This document shows, piece after piece, positions 38,853 through 50,046 of a DNA stretch of 64,000 nt. The notes under the pieces were generated by a model that worked only from the letters and a program-made list of their open reading frames with translations, did no database searches and was not told the DNA's origin. Source of the DNA: Paenibacillus sp. SC116 (GTDB taxonomy: Bacteria; Bacillota; Bacilli; Paenibacillales; Paenibacillaceae); contig NZ_JANIOF010000011.1 of assembly GCF_024733555.1 (NCBI RefSeq), forward strand, positions 1 to 64,000, in the 5' to 3' direction. A program made the position numbers and the translations under genes. Within the stretch, counting starts at the first letter, position 1, and each line of letters starts with the position of its first letter.

Positions 38853-39476
38853 ATGAAAGGTATCTTAGGAAAAAAACTCGGCATGACTCAAGTCTTTACC
38901 CCAGAAGGTAACGTATTGCCAGTTACAGTTATCGAAGCTGGTCCTTGCGTCGTTCTTCAGAAGAAAGACGTTGAGAATGACGGCTACGAAGCAATCCAAG
39001 TCGGCTTTGCTGACAAAAAGGAAAAGCGTTCTAACAAGCCTGAACAAGGTCACGCTAAAAAAGCAAACACTACACCTAAGCGCTACATTAAGGAATACCG
39101 CGGTATCGATCTTTCTCAATACGAAGTTGGCCAAGAATTGAAGGCTGATCTCTTCGCAGAAGGCGAGTTCGTTGACGTAACAGGTATTTCTAAAGGTAAA
39201 GGCTTCACCGGCACAATCAAGCGCTGGGGACAAAGCCGCGGACCAATGTCTCACGGTTCCCGTTACCATCGTGGCCCTGGTTCCATGGGTTCCATTCAAG
39301 CGAACCGCGTACCTAAAGGCAAACGCCTTCCAGGTCACATGGGAGCTGAAACAGTTACAATTCAAAACCTTGAAGTTGTTAAAGTGGATGCGGAACGTAA
39401 CGTTATCCTCGTTAAAGGCTCCATTCCTGGTGCTAAAAACAGCTTCATTAACATTAAATCTGCAATTAAAAAGTAA
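38853..39476 (+). CDS. rplC: 50S ribosomal protein L3
   Basis: A 207-residue early assembly protein reaching the peptidyl-transferase centre. It begins [19 protein letters not shown] and contains the conserved [20 protein letters not shown] loop and [21 protein letters not shown]. The ATG at 38853 follows AGAGGTG by 7 bases; an in-frame ATG at 38829 precedes that site. Confidence 0.99.
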   Translation: MKGILGKKLGMTQVFTPEGNVLPVTVIEAGPCVVLQKKDVENDGYEAIQVGFADKKEKRSNKPEQGHAKKANTTPKRYIKEYRGIDLSQYEVGQELKADLFAEGEFVDVTGISKGKGFTGTIKRWGQSRGPMSHGSRYHRGPGSMGSIQANRVPKGKRLPGHMGAETVTIQNLEVVKVDAERNVILVKGSIPGAKNSFINIKSAIKK

Positions 39477-39501
39477 TTGGTGAGGAAAGGAGGAGCTCAG
39501 A

Positions 39502-40125
39502 ATGCCTAAAGTAGCAGTATTCAACATCTCCGGTGCTCAAGTTGGCGAGATTGAACTTGCTGACAGTGTATTCGGAATTGAACCCAACAAACATGTGCTT
39601 CATGATGCTGTTGTGATGCAGCTTGCATCCATGCGTCAAGGAACACACAAAGTTAAAGGACGTTCCGAGGTTCGCGGCGGTGGCCGTAAGCCATGGAAAC
39701 AAAAAGGTACTGGTCGTGCACGTCAAGGTTCTATTCGTGCGCCGCAATGGAAAGGCGGCGGTGTCGTTTTCGGACCAACACCACGCAGCTATGCATACAA
39801 GCTTCCTAAAAAAGTTCGCCGTTTGGCGATTAAATCCGCACTTTCTTCCAAAGTGTTGGAAAATCAAATCATCGTTCTTGACGAGTTGGCATTCAATGCA
39901 CCGAAAACGAAAGAATTCAAAGCATTGCTTAACAACTTGAAAGTGGATCGTAAAGCGCTAGTTGTGCTTCCTGAGTACAGCGACAACGTTGCATTGTCCG
40001 CTCGTAACATCCCATCCGTTAAATTGGTAGCTGCTGACGGAGTAAACGTTTATGACGTTCTTCGCCATCAAAAGCTTATCCTTACTAAGGATGCGGTTTC
40101 GAAGGTACAGGAGGTGTTCGCGTAA
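39502..40125 (+). CDS. rplD: 50S ribosomal protein L4
   Basis: A 207-residue protein lining the exit tunnel; its extended loop contains [20 protein letters not shown], where macrolide-resistance changes arise elsewhere (wild type here). AAAGGAGGAG precedes the ATG. Its stop overlaps the rplW start by one base (TAATG), so the two are coupled. Confidence 0.99.
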   Translation: MPKVAVFNISGAQVGEIELADSVFGIEPNKHVLHDAVVMQLASMRQGTHKVKGRSEVRGGGRKPWKQKGTGRARQGSIRAPQWKGGGVVFGPTPRSYAYKLPKKVRRLAIKSALSSKVLENQIIVLDELAFNAPKTKEFKALLNNLKVDRKALVVLPEYSDNVALSARNIPSVKLVAADGVNVYDVLRHQKLILTKDAVSKVQEVFA

Positions 40126-40415
40126 TGAAAAACCCTCGTGATATTATCAAACGCCCAATCATCACTGAGCGTACAGCTGAGATGATGGACGGCCTGAAAT
40201 ACGTCTTTGAAGTTGATATCCGTGCTAACAAAACGGAAATCAAAGCTGCTATCGAGCAAATCTTCAAAGTTAAAGTAGCAGGCGTGAACACTTTGCGTGT
40301 TCCAGCTAAACCAAAGCGCTATGGTCGTTACAATGGTTACACTTCCGAATGGAAGAAAGCTTTCGTAACATTGACTGCAGACAGCAAGCCGCTTGAGTTC
40401 TTCGAGACGGTATAA
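40125..40415 (+). CDS. rplW: 50S ribosomal protein L23
   Basis: A 96-residue protein at the tunnel exit, the docking site for trigger factor and SRP. It begins [20 protein letters not shown], then [20 protein letters not shown], followed by [18 protein letters not shown] lies in the end of rplD, and the ATG shares the A of the rplD stop. Confidence 0.98.
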   Translation: MKNPRDIIKRPIITERTAEMMDGLKYVFEVDIRANKTEIKAAIEQIFKVKVAGVNTLRVPAKPKRYGRYNGYTSEWKKAFVTLTADSKPLEFFETV

Positions 40416-40448
40416 ATACACAATTCTTAAAGTTAGGAGGGAAAACTA

Positions 40449-41279
40449 GTGCCTATTAAAAAGTACAAACCGACATCCCCGGCTCGCCGTGCAATGAGCG
40501 TATCTACGTTCGAAGAAATCACAACGAGCACACCGGAGAAATCGTTGCTTGCGCCTCTTAGTAAACAAGCTGGTCGTAACAACCAAGGTAAAATTACAGT
40601 TCGTCACCAAGGCGGCGGACACAAACGTAAGTATCGTATTATCGACTTCAAACGTAACAAGGATGGCATTCCAGGTCGCGTTGCTACAGTCGAGTACGAT
40701 CCAAACCGTACTTCCAACATCGCGTTGATTAACTATGCAGATGGTGAAAAGCGTTACATTATCGCTCCTAAAGGCTTGAAAGTTGGAGACGTAATTGTTT
40801 CTGGACCAGAAGCTGATATCAAGATCGGTAATGCATTGCCGCTTGAAAACATTCCTGTAGGTACAGTTATCCACAACATCGAGTTGAAACCAGGCAAGGG
40901 CGGTCAGTTGGTTCGTGCAGCTGGTACGGAAGCTCAATTGCTTGGTAAAGAAGAGCGTTATGTTACAATTCGTTTGGGTTCTGGCGAAGTTCGTAAAGTA
41001 TTGAAAGTTTGCCGCGCTACAATCGGATCTGTAGGTAACGAAGACCATGAGCTCATCAAAGTTGGTAAAGCAGGTCGTTCACGTTGGTTGGGCAAACGTC
41101 CAGTCGTACGTGGTGTTGTAATGAACCCTGTTGATCACCCACACGGTGGTGGTGAAGGTCGTGCACCAATCGGTCGTAAATCTCCTATGTCTCCATGGGG
41201 CAAACCGACACTTGGTTACAAGACTCGCAAGAAGGGCAAGCACTCCGACAAATATATTGTTCGTCGTCGCACGAAGTAA
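40449..41279 (+). CDS. rplB: 50S ribosomal protein L2
   Basis: A 276-residue protein needed for subunit joining and peptidyl-transferase structure. The conserved C-terminal segment [20 protein letters not shown] contains the functionally important His. The start is GTG, 9 bases after AGGAGGG. Complete and normal length. Confidence 0.99.
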   Translation: MPIKKYKPTSPARRAMSVSTFEEITTSTPEKSLLAPLSKQAGRNNQGKITVRHQGGGHKRKYRIIDFKRNKDGIPGRVATVEYDPNRTSNIALINYADGEKRYIIAPKGLKVGDVIVSGPEADIKIGNALPLENIPVGTVIHNIELKPGKGGQLVRAAGTEAQLLGKEERYVTIRLGSGEVRKVLKVCRATIGSVGNEDHELIKVGKAGRSRWLGKRPVVRGVVMNPVDHPHGGGEGRAPIGRKSPMSPWGKPTLGYKTRKKGKHSDKYIVRRRTK

Positions 41280-41350
41280 TATTTGTTTGGTTAGTAAATT
41301 AGCCGCGTAATAAGCGAAATTAACGGATTTCGTGAAGGGAGGATTTACAC

Positions 41351-41626
41351 ATGGGTCGCAGTTTGAAAAAAGGACCATTCATTGATGGTCATCTAATGAA
41401 AAAGGTTGAAGTTATGAACGAGAGCGGTAAAAAAGTCGTTATTAAGACTTGGTCCCGTCGTTCTACTATCTACCCTCAATTCATTGGTCACACATTCGGC
41501 GTTTATGACGGTCGCAAACACGTGCCAGTGTACGTAACTGAAGATATGGTCGGACACAAGCTTGGCGAATTCGCGCCAACTCGTACGTACAAAGGTCATG
41601 ACGACGATAAGAAGACAAGACGTTAA
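41351..41626 (+). CDS. rpsS: 30S ribosomal protein S19
   Basis: A 91-residue head protein that binds 16S rRNA with S13. It starts [20 protein letters not shown] and contains [20 protein letters not shown] and [14 protein letters not shown]. The 71-base gap after rplB contains no strong structure; GGGAGG lies 8-9 bases before the ATG. Confidence 0.99.
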   Translation: MGRSLKKGPFIDGHLMKKVEVMNESGKKVVIKTWSRRSTIYPQFIGHTFGVYDGRKHVPVYVTEDMVGHKLGEFAPTRTYKGHDDDKKTRR

Positions 41627-41660
41627 TACTGATATTTAGCACTTGAGGGGAGGTACTTCC

Positions 41661-41993
41661 ATGCAAGCGAAAGCACATGCGAATATGGTTCGCATCGCTC
41701 CGCGTAAAGTTCAGATCGTTCTTAACTTGATCCGCGGTAAGCAAGTAGGCGAAGCAATCGCGATTCTGCGTCACACGCCGAAAGCAGCATCTCCAATCGT
41801 GGAGAAGTTGTTGAACTCTGCTATTGCGAATGCAGAACACAACTATTCTATGGACGTGAACAAGCTCGTTATTGAGCAAACGTTCGTGAATCAAGGACCA
41901 ACGTTGAAACGTTTCCGTCCTCGCGCAATGGGACGTGCAAGCCGTATCAATAAGAAAACTAGCCATATTACGCTAGTAGTATCTGAGAAATAA
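41661..41993 (+). CDS. rplV: 50S ribosomal protein L22
   Basis: A 110-residue tunnel-lining protein. It begins [20 protein letters not shown] and includes [21 protein letters not shown]; the beta-hairpin ([20 protein letters not shown]) that reaches into the tunnel is intact. The ATG at 41661 follows GGGGAGG; an ATG at 41643 precedes the ribosome site. Confidence 0.98.
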   Translation: MQAKAHANMVRIAPRKVQIVLNLIRGKQVGEAIAILRHTPKAASPIVEKLLNSAIANAEHNYSMDVNKLVIEQTFVNQGPTLKRFRPRAMGRASRINKKTSHITLVVSEK

Positions 41994-42006
41994 GGAGGGA
42001 AAACGT

Positions 42007-42672
42007 GTGGGTCAAAAGGTAAATCCAGTCGGACTTCGAGTGGGTGTTATCCGCGATTGGGAGTCTAAGTGGTATGCTGAGAAAGATTTCGGTACATTGC
42101 TTATCGAAGACGTAAAAATCCGGGAATACCTGAAAAATAAATTGAAAGATGCGGCAGTATCGCGCATCGAGATCGAACGTGCAGCTAACCGCGTAAACGT
42201 TACGATCCACACCGCTAAACCGGGTATGGTAATCGGTAAAGGCGGTTCCGAAGTTGAAGCACTTCGCCGTGAAGTAACTAAAATTTCTAACGGTAAAAAA
42301 GTTCACATCAACATTTCGGAAATCAAAACTCCAGATTTGGACGCTATTCTTGTTGCTGAGAGCATTGCTCAACAACTTGAGCGCCGCGTATCTTTCCGTC
42401 GTGCACTTAAACAAGCTATTCAACGCTCAATGCGTTCTGGTGCAAAAGGAATTAAGACTGCGGTAAGCGGACGTCTGGGCGGTGCTGAAATCGCTCGTTC
42501 GGAAGGATACAGCGAAGGAACTGTACCACTTCATACGCTTCGCGCTGATATCGACTACGGAACTGCGGAAGCTCATACAACTTACGGCCGTATCGGCGTA
42601 AAAGTATGGATTTATCGTGGAGAGGTACTTCCTACGGCTAAGAAAAAGGCTGTTGAGGAAGGAGGCAACTAA
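42007..42672 (+). CDS. rpsC: 30S ribosomal protein S3
   Basis: A 221-residue protein at the mRNA entry of the 30S subunit. It starts [20 protein letters not shown] and has a KH domain ([19 protein letters not shown]) and the C-terminal [17 protein letters not shown] segment. The start is GTG, 5-6 bases after AAGGAGGG. It lies 13 bases after rplV. Confidence 0.99.
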   Translation: MGQKVNPVGLRVGVIRDWESKWYAEKDFGTLLIEDVKIREYLKNKLKDAAVSRIEIERAANRVNVTIHTAKPGMVIGKGGSEVEALRREVTKISNGKKVHINISEIKTPDLDAILVAESIAQQLERRVSFRRALKQAIQRSMRSGAKGIKTAVSGRLGGAEIARSEGYSEGTVPLHTLRADIDYGTAEAHTTYGRIGVKVWIYRGEVLPTAKKKAVEEGGN

Positions 42673-42674
42673 TC

Positions 42675-43109
42675 ATGTTGGTACCTAAACGTGTAAAACA
42701 TCGTAAGCAACAACGTGGTAGCTTGAAAGGTCGCGCTAAAGGCGGCACAACGGTTCATTTCGGTGAATTCGGTTTGCAAGCTCTTGAACCAACTTGGATT
42801 ACGAACCGTCAGATCGAGTCCGCTCGTATCGCAATGACTCGTTATATCAAGCGTGGTGGTAAAGTATGGATTAAAATCTTCCCAGACAAACCAATTACGG
42901 CTAAGCCGCTTGAGGTACGTATGGGTAGTGGTAAAGGTAACGTTGAGAAATGGGTAGCTGTGGTTAAACCTGGTAAAGTTATGTTCGAACTTTCTGGTGT
43001 ACCTGAGGAAGTCGCTCGTGAAGCGATGCGCCTTGCTGCTCACAAGCTGCCTTGCAAAACTAAGTTTGTGAAACGCGAAGAATTGGGTGGTGAAGCAAAT
43101 GAAAGCTAG
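42675..43109 (+). CDS. rplP: 50S ribosomal protein L16
   Basis: A 144-residue protein near the A site. Typical segments: [40 protein letters not shown], and [20 protein letters not shown]. It starts two bases after the rpsC stop, with GGAAGGAGG inside the end of rpsC, so translation is coupled. Its end overlaps rpmC by 11 bases. Confidence 0.99.
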   Translation: MLVPKRVKHRKQQRGSLKGRAKGGTTVHFGEFGLQALEPTWITNRQIESARIAMTRYIKRGGKVWIKIFPDKPITAKPLEVRMGSGKGNVEKWVAVVKPGKVMFELSGVPEEVAREAMRLAAHKLPCKTKFVKREELGGEANES

Positions 43110-43299
43110 TGAATTCCGCAACTTGACCACTGCTGAACTTGAACAGAAGATTGCAGGATTCAAGGAAGAACTTTTCAACCTCCGTTTCCAATTGGCTACT
43201 GGACAGCTTGACAACCCAACTCGTATCCGTGACGTACGCAAAGCAATTGCTCGTGCGAAAACGGTATTGCATGAAAGAGAACTTGGGATCACTAGTTAA
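43099..43299 (+). CDS. rpmC: 50S ribosomal protein L29
   Basis: A 66-residue two-helix protein near the tunnel exit: [20 protein letters not shown], then [20 protein letters not shown] and [17 protein letters not shown]. The ATG at 43099 lies inside the end of rplP behind GGGTGGTG; a GTG at 43087 overlaps the ribosome site and would add four residues. Confidence 0.97.
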   Translation: MKASEFRNLTTAELEQKIAGFKEELFNLRFQLATGQLDNPTRIRDVRKAIARAKTVLHERELGITS

Positions 43300-43360
43300 T
43301 TGAAGTCAACGTCTTGACTGAAAATAGACATCCTGTAACCAGGAAGGAGGCAATACACTG

Positions 43361-43627
43361 ATGAGTGAACAACGTAATGCTCGTAAAGTGCAAGTCGGTA
43401 AAGTTGTCAGCGATAAAATGGACAAAACAATCGTAATTGCGGTTGAAACGTACAAAAAGCATAACTTGTACCACAAACGCATTAAACATACGGAAAAGTT
43501 CAAAGCTCACGACGAAAACAATGAAGCTAAAATCGGCGATACTGTAAAAGTCATGGAGACTCGTCCGCTGTCTAAAGACAAGCGTTGGAGACTCGTGGAA
43601 ATCGTTGAAAAAGCAGTAATCGTTTAA
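43361..43627 (+). CDS. rpsQ: 30S ribosomal protein S17
   Basis: An 88-residue OB-fold protein binding the 5' domain of 16S rRNA. Signature: [40 protein letters not shown], and [27 protein letters not shown] lies 10 bases before the ATG. Confidence 0.99.
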   Translation: MSEQRNARKVQVGKVVSDKMDKTIVIAVETYKKHNLYHKRIKHTEKFKAHDENNEAKIGDTVKVMETRPLSKDKRWRLVEIVEKAVIV

Positions 43628-43662
43628 TGTCCGGGTAGCTTTACCGAAAGGAGGAAATCAGA

Positions 43663-44031
43663 ATGATTCAACCATTTACACGTTTGAAAGTAGCAGATAA
43701 CTCTGGTGCGAAAGAATTGATGTGTATTCGTGTGTTGGGCGGAACAGGACGTCGCGTAGGACACATCGGTGACCTGATTGTATGCTCCGTGAAACAAGCA
43801 ACACCAGGTGGCGTTGTCAAAAAGGGTGACGTTGTTAAGGCAGTTATCGTTCGTACAAAGCGTTCGGTACGTCGTAAAGACGGTTCTTACATCGCTTTTG
43901 ATGAAAACGCAGCGGTTATCGTTAAGGAAGATAAAGGACCACGCGGAACGCGTATCTTCGGACCTGTTGCTCGCGAACTTCGCGAGAAAGATTTCATGAA
44001 GATCGTTTCCTTGGCTCCGGAAGTTATCTAA
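43663..44031 (+). CDS. rplN: 50S ribosomal protein L14
   Basis: A 122-residue protein at the subunit interface. It begins [20 protein letters not shown] and ends with [16 protein letters not shown]; the [13 protein letters not shown] segment is typical. AAAGGAGG precedes the ATG. First gene of what E. coli calls the spc operon, here continuous with S10. Confidence 0.99.
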   Translation: MIQPFTRLKVADNSGAKELMCIRVLGGTGRRVGHIGDLIVCSVKQATPGGVVKKGDVVKAVIVRTKRSVRRKDGSYIAFDENAAVIVKEDKGPRGTRIFGPVARELREKDFMKIVSLAPEVI

Positions 44032-44071
44032 ATCAACTTGCCTGCCTGGCAAGACTCAGGAGGTGTAACAC

Positions 44072-44422
44072 ATGCCACGATTGAAGAAGATTCTCGAGTC
44101 GCATAATAATAAATTGCACGTGAAAAAAGACGACACGGTCATCGTTATCACAGGTAAAGATAAAGGTAAAAAAGGCCGCGTTATCGCAGCATTCCCTCGT
44201 CAAAACCGCGTTCTTGTAGAAGGCGTAAACATGGTGAAGAAACACCAAAAGCCTAACCAAAAGAACCCACAAGGCGGAATTGTAGAGCAAGAAGCTGCAA
44301 TCCACGCTTCCAACGTGATGCACGTGGATCCTAAGTCCGGTAAAGTAACGCGTATCGGTTACAAAGTAGAGAACGGTAAAAAAGTGCGCGTAGCTAAACG
44401 TTCCGGCGCTATTATCGACTAA
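44072..44422 (+). CDS. rplX: 50S ribosomal protein L24 with short N-terminal extension
   Basis: A 116-residue assembly initiator with a KOW motif ([20 protein letters not shown]). The ATG at 44072 has a strong site (AGGAGGTG, 7 bases), so the first dozen residues ([13 protein letters not shown]) before the usual start of L24 appear real and make it longer than the B. subtilis protein. The C-terminal [20 protein letters not shown] region is normal. Confidence 0.97.
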   Translation: MPRLKKILESHNNKLHVKKDDTVIVITGKDKGKKGRVIAAFPRQNRVLVEGVNMVKKHQKPNQKNPQGGIVEQEAAIHASNVMHVDPKSGKVTRIGYKVENGKKVRVAKRSGAIID

Positions 44423-44448
44423 TTGCTAGGAAAGGAGGTCCATTTACA

Positions 44449-44991
44449 ATGGCAGCTCGTATGAAAGAACGTTATTTGAACGACATTACTCCTGCTCTTA
44501 TGCAGAAGTTCAACTATACAACAGTCATGCAAGTACCTAAAGTTGATAAGGTTGTTATCAACATGGGTATGGGTGAAGCTGTTCAGAACTCCAAAGTACT
44601 GGACACAGCTGTAGCTGAATTGCAACTGATTTCTGGTCAAAAGCCAGTTATCACACGCGCTAAAAAGTCTATTGCAGGCTTCAAGCTTCGTGAAGGAATG
44701 CCGATCGGTGTTAAAGTTACATTGCGCGGTGAGCGTATGTACCACTTCTTGGACAAATTGTTCAACGTAACGCTTCCACGTGTTCGTGACTTCCGCGGAA
44801 TCTCGAACAAAGCGTTTGACGGTCGTGGTAACTACACACTTGGTCTTAAAGATCAGTTGATCTTCCCTGAGATCGAGTACGATAAAGTTGATAAAGCACG
44901 TGGTATGGACATCGTCATCGTTACTACAGCGAAAACAGACGAAGAGTCCCGTGAATTGTTGACGCAACTCGGCATGCCTTTCGTGAAGTAA
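44449..44991 (+). CDS. rplE: 50S ribosomal protein L5
   Basis: A 180-residue 5S rRNA-binding protein of the central protuberance. Segments: [60 protein letters not shown] and [28 protein letters not shown] lies 9 bases before the ATG. Followed by a spacer with three small hairpins. Confidence 0.99.
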   Translation: MAARMKERYLNDITPALMQKFNYTTVMQVPKVDKVVINMGMGEAVQNSKVLDTAVAELQLISGQKPVITRAKKSIAGFKLREGMPIGVKVTLRGERMYHFLDKLFNVTLPRVRDFRGISNKAFDGRGNYTLGLKDQLIFPEIEYDKVDKARGMDIVIVTTAKTDEESRELLTQLGMPFVK

Positions 44992-45003
44992 GGTCGGTCT
45001 AGC

Positions 45004-45060
45004 TCATCATTTGATGAATTAAAATTAGGACATGAATTTGTCCGGTGACCATAAAGTCAC
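45004..45060 (+). repeat. Three consecutive small hairpins between rplE and rpsN
   Basis: TCATCA/TGATGA (45004-45017), GGACA/TGTCC (45028-45043) and GTGAC/GTCAC (45045-45060) follow each other in a 96-base spacer that is otherwise long for this cluster. No T-runs. Possible RNA-processing or protein-binding region. Confidence 0.5.
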
Positions 45061-45087
45061 GACAAAGTTCATAGGAGGTGTCAACAC

Positions 45088-45273
45088 GTGGCAAAAACTT
45101 CGATGGTTGTTAAACAGCAACGCAAGCCGAAGTTCCAAGTACGCGCATATACTCGTTGTGAGCGTTGCGGTCGTCCGCATTCTGTGTTGCGTAAGTTCAA
45201 AATTTGCCGAATTTGTTTCCGCGAATTGGCACATAAAGGCCAGATTCCTGGCGTTAAAAAAGCTAGCTGGTAA
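45088..45273 (+). CDS. rpsN: 30S ribosomal protein S14, zinc-binding type Z
   Basis: A 61-residue short form with two CxxC pairs (CERC and CRIC), which bind zinc. Zinc-free long paralogues exist in Bacillales but none is here. The start is GTG, 7 bases after AGGAGGTG. It has the typical [20 protein letters not shown] core. Confidence 0.98.
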   Translation: MAKTSMVVKQQRKPKFQVRAYTRCERCGRPHSVLRKFKICRICFRELAHKGQIPGVKKASW

Positions 45274-45305
45274 TCAACCCTGTTGCGGGAAGGAGGTTTA
45301 CACTA

Positions 45306-45704
45306 ATGGTTATGTCTGATCCAATTGCTGATATGCTTACTCGTATTCGCAATGCTAACACAGTACGTCATGAAACAGTGGAAATGCCTGCTTCTACGAT
45401 GAAGAAGCAAATCGCTGAAATCCTGAAGCGTGAAGGCTTTATCCGTGATGCAGAATTTATCGATGACAACAAACAAGGGATCATCCGTATTTTCTTGAAA
45501 TATGGTCAAAACCAAGAACGTGTCATCACTGGTTTGAAACGTATCTCTAAACCAGGTCTACGCGTTTACACGAAATCCAACGAGGTACCTCGCGTACTCG
45601 GCGGTCTCGGAATCGCAATCATCTCGACGTCCAAAGGCGTTTTGACGGATAAAGAAGCTCGTCAATCCAAATCTGGCGGCGAAGTGGTCTGCTACGTTTG
45701 GTAA
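45306..45704 (+). CDS. rpsH: 30S ribosomal protein S8
   Basis: A 132-residue central-domain 16S rRNA binder and, in E. coli, the repressor of the spc operon. It begins [20 protein letters not shown] and ends in the [20 protein letters not shown] signature. AAGGAGG precedes the ATG. Confidence 0.99.
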   Translation: MVMSDPIADMLTRIRNANTVRHETVEMPASTMKKQIAEILKREGFIRDAEFIDDNKQGIIRIFLKYGQNQERVITGLKRISKPGLRVYTKSNEVPRVLGGLGIAIISTSKGVLTDKEARQSKSGGEVVCYVW

Positions 45705-45736
45705 TTACTGCATAATGATAGGAGGTGCAACAACAC

Positions 45737-46279
45737 ATGTCTCGTATTGGTCGCAAACCAATTAACGTACCAGGTGACGTAACAATCACTTTGGACAATA
45801 GCGTGATTACGGTTAAAGGACCGAAAGGATCGTTGACTCGTGAACTTCACAAAGATATGCAAGTATCTCTTGAAGAGAACGTAATTAACGTTACTCGTCC
45901 TTCTGAACATAAACTTCACCGTTCCCTTCACGGAACAACTCGTAGTGTCATCAGCAACATGGTTAACGGCGTAACGGAAGGCTACTCCAAAACGTTGGAG
46001 CTAGTTGGCGTAGGTTACCGTGCTAACAAAACTGGTGATAAGCTCGTATTGAACGTTGGATACTCTCACCCGGTTGAAATTACACCGGAAGCTGGTATCG
46101 AGTTCGAAGTACCAACACAAACGCAAATTATCGTAAAAGGTATTGATAAAGAGCGTGTTGGTGAATATGCTGCAAAAATTCGTGCTGTACGTGCACCTGA
46201 GCCATACAAAGGCAAAGGTATCAAGTACCAAGGCGAACGCATTCTACGTAAAGAAGGTAAAGCAGGCAAGAAGAAGTAA
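45737..46279 (+). CDS. rplF: 50S ribosomal protein L6
   Basis: A 180-residue protein beside the sarcin-ricin loop with two similar domains: [20 protein letters not shown] at the start and [20 protein letters not shown] near the end. The ATG at 45737 follows AGGAGGTG; an earlier in-frame start at 45725 overlaps the site. Confidence 0.98.
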   Translation: MSRIGRKPINVPGDVTITLDNSVITVKGPKGSLTRELHKDMQVSLEENVINVTRPSEHKLHRSLHGTTRSVISNMVNGVTEGYSKTLELVGVGYRANKTGDKLVLNVGYSHPVEITPEAGIEFEVPTQTQIIVKGIDKERVGEYAAKIRAVRAPEPYKGKGIKYQGERILRKEGKAGKKK

Positions 46280-46342
46280 GATCTTGCCTAGCTCGCTTAC
46301 CTCTGTAGCTTAATGGCTAAACTGAAGGGAGTGAAAACAACG

Positions 46343-46711
46343 ATGATCACAAAAGGCGATAAGAACAAAGCTCGTTTGAAACGTCACCTTCGTGTGCGTA
46401 AGAAAATTGAAGGAACGACAGCGCGTCCGCGCTTGAACGTATTCCGTTCCTCTAAGCATATCTACGCTCAATTGATCGACGATGTGAAGGGCGTAACTGT
46501 TGCTTCCGCATCGACAATGGACAAAGAATTGCGTGATCAAATCAAAAACGGCGGCAGCGTAGAAGCAGCTCGTCAAGTTGGCGAATTGATTGCAAAACGT
46601 GCTAAAGAGCAAGGTCAAACAAACGTGGTATTCGACCGCGGTGGTTACTTGTACCATGGACGTGTTCAAGCATTGGCAGACGCAGCTCGTGAAGCTGGTC
46701 TTGAGTTCTAA
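46343..46711 (+). CDS. rplR: 50S ribosomal protein L18
   Basis: A 122-residue 5S rRNA binder. It starts [20 protein letters not shown] and ends with [20 protein letters not shown]. The ATG at 46343 follows AAGGGAGTG by 9 bases and gives the family N-terminus; a start at 46313 would add ten residues and lies before the ribosome site. Confidence 0.98.
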   Translation: MITKGDKNKARLKRHLRVRKKIEGTTARPRLNVFRSSKHIYAQLIDDVKGVTVASASTMDKELRDQIKNGGSVEAARQVGELIAKRAKEQGQTNVVFDRGGYLYHGRVQALADAAREAGLEF

Positions 46712-46738
46712 GAATTTAACAAAAAGGAGGTTAACGAC

Positions 46739-47236
46739 TTGCGAGTTGATCCAAACACGTTAGAACTGTCTGAAAAAGTTGTTCAAATTAACCGCGTTTC
46801 TAAAGTTGTAAAAGGCGGACGTCGCTTCAGCTTTAGCGCACTTGTCGTTGTCGGCGACGGCAAAGGCTGGGTTGGCGTAGGAATCGGTAAAGCATCTGAA
46901 GTACCTGACGCAATCCGTAAAGGTATCGAAGACGCTAAGAAAAATCTAATTCATGTTCCTTTCGTTGGCACAACAATTCCTCACCAAGTAATTGGTCACT
47001 TCGGCGCTGGTAGAGTTCTTCTTAAACCAGCTTCTGAAGGTACAGGAGTTATTGCCGGTGGTCCGGTTCGTGCAGTATTGGAGTTAGCTGGTGTAGGCGA
47101 CATCTTAACGAAGTCCCTAGGTTCTTCTAACTCTATGAACATGGTAAACGCTACGCTTGAAGGTTTGTCTCGTTTGAAGACTGTAGAGCAAGTAGCTAAG
47201 CTTCGTGGCAAATCCGTAGAGGAACTGTTAGGATAA
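46739..47236 (+). CDS. rpsE: 30S ribosomal protein S5
   Basis: A 165-residue protein of the 30S fidelity centre. Segments: [40 protein letters not shown], and [16 protein letters not shown]. The spectinomycin-related loop looks wild type. The start is TTG, 8 bases after AGGAGG; no ATG fits the alignment. Confidence 0.98.
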   Translation: MRVDPNTLELSEKVVQINRVSKVVKGGRRFSFSALVVVGDGKGWVGVGIGKASEVPDAIRKGIEDAKKNLIHVPFVGTTIPHQVIGHFGAGRVLLKPASEGTGVIAGGPVRAVLELAGVGDILTKSLGSSNSMNMVNATLEGLSRLKTVEQVAKLRGKSVEELLG

Positions 47237-47249
47237 GGAGGGGACGACA

Positions 47250-47435
47250 ATGGCTAAATTGCAAATTACCCTCGTTCGCAGTCTGATCGGTCGCCCGGAA
47301 ACTCACCGTAAAACGGTGAATACTTTGGGCCTACGCAAGCTGAATCAGACGGTTGTTCAAAACGACAGCCCAGCGATTCGCGGCATGGTAAAGCAAGTGA
47401 CTCACTTGGTTGAAGTTAAAGAAATCGAAGCGTAA
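47250..47435 (+). CDS. rpmD: 50S ribosomal protein L30
   Basis: A 61-residue protein: [20 protein letters not shown], then [29 protein letters not shown] precedes the ATG. Normal for bacterial L30. Confidence 0.98.
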   Translation: MAKLQITLVRSLIGRPETHRKTVNTLGLRKLNQTVVQNDSPAIRGMVKQVTHLVEVKEIEA

Positions 47436-47526
47436 GCTTTGAATCATTCAATTTCAACAATTTGATTGCGATCGAACATTCGATTAATATATAACAGCAT
47501 AAATAATTAAGGAGGTGCGACGAACG

Positions 47527-47967
47527 ATGAATTTGCATGAACTTTCTCCAGCACCTGGTTCCCGTAAAGAAGGCTTCCGCCGCGGACGCGGTATCGCTTC
47601 CGGTAACGGTAAAACTGCAGGTCGCGGTCACAAAGGTCAAAATGCTCGTTCCGGCGGTGGTGTACGTCCTGGCTTTGAAGGCGGACAAAACCCATTGTAC
47701 CGTCGTTTGCCTAAGCGTGGATTCACGAATCCAACTCGTAAAGAGTACGCGGTGTTGAACGTAGCGGACTTGAACCGTTTCGAAGCAGGAACTGAAGTAA
47801 CTCCGGAATTGCTTATGGAGCAAGGTATCATCAAGAACCCATTGAGCGGAATCAAGATCTTGGGTACTGGTGACTTGTCTGTTAAGCTTACGGTTAAAGC
47901 TAACAAGTTCTCTCAATCTGCGGTAGAGAAGATCGAGGCTGCCGGCGGTAAATCCGAGGTGATCTAA
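47527..47967 (+). CDS. rplO: 50S ribosomal protein L15
   Basis: A 146-residue late assembly protein with the Gly-rich N-terminal extension [20 protein letters not shown]. It ends in [14 protein letters not shown]. The ATG at 47527 follows AGGAGGTG by about 8-9 bases. The stop shares an A with the secY start (TAATG), so translation is coupled. Confidence 0.98.
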   Translation: MNLHELSPAPGSRKEGFRRGRGIASGNGKTAGRGHKGQNARSGGGVRPGFEGGQNPLYRRLPKRGFTNPTRKEYAVLNVADLNRFEAGTEVTPELLMEQGIIKNPLSGIKILGTGDLSVKLTVKANKFSQSAVEKIEAAGGKSEVI

Positions 47968-49265
47968 TGTTTAAGACCGTATCGAATATATGGCGAGTTG
48001 GGGATTTGAGAAGTAAGATTCTTTTTACTCTTGGTGTCCTTATCATCTATCGCGTCGGGTCCTTTATTCCAGTTCCCGGCGTTGATCCTTCGGTATTTCA
48101 AAGCAATTCCGCTGGAACTGAATTGTTCAGCTTGCTGAATACATTCTCCGGTGGTGCGTTGTTCCAATTTTCCATCTTTGCAATGAGTATTTTCCCATAC
48201 ATCACGGCATCGATCATCATGCAGCTTCTTTCTATGGACGTTGTTCCGAAGTTTGCACAATGGGCGAAAGAAGGCGAAGTTGGTAAACGTAAGATTGCTC
48301 AATTTACGCGTTATGGAACAATAATCTTAGGTTTAATCCAAGCAATCGGTACGGCTGTTGGTTTCAATAGAATGTACGGAATGCAGATGATACCAAACGC
48401 GACCATGACGGATTACGTAGTGATCGCCATTGTTTTGACAGCTGGTACCGCATTTCTCATGTGGCTCGGTGAGCAAATCACTGAGAAAGGTATTGGCAAC
48501 GGTATATCCATTATCATCTTCGCGGGAATCGTGGCTGGTATTCCAACCCTTCTTGGGAAGATGTATGAATCACAATTTGTTAACGGTGATGGACAACTGT
48601 TCCTAGGCATTCTTAAGATGGTCATTGTTGCAATTGTGATCTTGCTAATTATTGTAGCGGTTATTTTCATCCAGCAAGGATCTCGTAAGATTCCGGTGCA
48701 ATATGCGAAGCGTGTTGTTGGAAACAAAATGTATGGAGGCCAGAATACGCACATTCCACTTAAAGTGAATGGTGCAGGGGTTATCCCAGTAATCTTTGCT
48801 TCTTCATTACTAATGTTCCCAACAGTCATCGCTCAGTTCTGGGCTGATAAAGCATGGGCGCAATGGATCATTAACAATACGTCTTCTGATAAGCCGCTTG
48901 GTATGACCATTTTCGTTCTGCTTATTATCGGTTTCACGTTCTTCTACACGTTCGTTCAATTGAATCCACAGCAAATGGCGGATCAAATGAAAAAGAACGG
49001 TGGCTATATCCCAGGTATTCGCCCAGGTAAAGCTACAGCTACCTACTTGACACGAGTGATGTCCCGTATTACTCTCTCTGGTGCCATCTTCTTGGCTCTA
49101 ATTGCAGTATTGCCAGTGTTCCTTGGATCGCTTGCAGGGTTCCCTCGTGAAGTACAGCTTGGTGGAACGTCGTTTCTTATCGTTGTTGGCGTAGCGCTTG
49201 ATACGATGAAACAGGTTGAAAGCCAGTTGATTAAACGCCACTACAAAGGTTTTATCAATAAATAG
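47967..49265 (+). CDS. secY: Preprotein translocase subunit SecY
   Basis: A 432-residue membrane protein, the channel of the Sec translocon, with ten hydrophobic helices. It starts with the short cytoplasmic [20 protein letters not shown], and the plug region and the cytoplasmic loop (GSRKIPVQYAKRVVGNKMYG) are recognisable. TM10 and tail (TMKQVESQLIKRHYKGFINK) are complete. AGGTG in the end of rplO serves as the ribosome site. Confidence 0.98.
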   Translation: MFKTVSNIWRVGDLRSKILFTLGVLIIYRVGSFIPVPGVDPSVFQSNSAGTELFSLLNTFSGGALFQFSIFAMSIFPYITASIIMQLLSMDVVPKFAQWAKEGEVGKRKIAQFTRYGTIILGLIQAIGTAVGFNRMYGMQMIPNATMTDYVVIAIVLTAGTAFLMWLGEQITEKGIGNGISIIIFAGIVAGIPTLLGKMYESQFVNGDGQLFLGILKMVIVAIVILLIIVAVIFIQQGSRKIPVQYAKRVVGNKMYGGQNTHIPLKVNGAGVIPVIFASSLLMFPTVIAQFWADKAWAQWIINNTSSDKPLGMTIFVLLIIGFTFFYTFVQLNPQQMADQMKKNGGYIPGIRPGKATATYLTRVMSRITLSGAIFLALIAVLPVFLGSLAGFPREVQLGGTSFLIVVGVALDTMKQVESQLIKRHYKGFINK

Positions 49266-49266
49266 G

Positions 49267-49369
49267 CAATAGGTACTGACTTAGGTCGGCACCTATTGTG
49301 CTGTTTCTTGTAAAGCAGAGGCTTAACGAATGCCATCGAAAGCATACACTTCCGACGAAAGTTAAGCCT
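49267..49369 (+). repeat. Two hairpins between secY and adk
   Basis: First: CAATAGGT/ACCTATTG with CTGAC/GTCGG inside (49267-49298), followed by a weak TGCTGTTTCTTG. Second: AGGCTTAAC (49319-49327) with GTTAAGCCT (49361-49369), 9 bp. The first could be a partial terminator that lowers transcription of adk onward. Confidence 0.55.
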
Positions 49370-49391
49370 ATGCTTACCAAAAAGGGAGTGA

Positions 49392-50042
<651 letters not shown>

Positions 50043-50046
50043 ACGA

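Noticed and set aside
45032-45319. 95-codon + strand frame overlapping rpsN
   Set aside because: It is out of frame with rpsN, which is unambiguous, and covers the hairpin-rich spacer.
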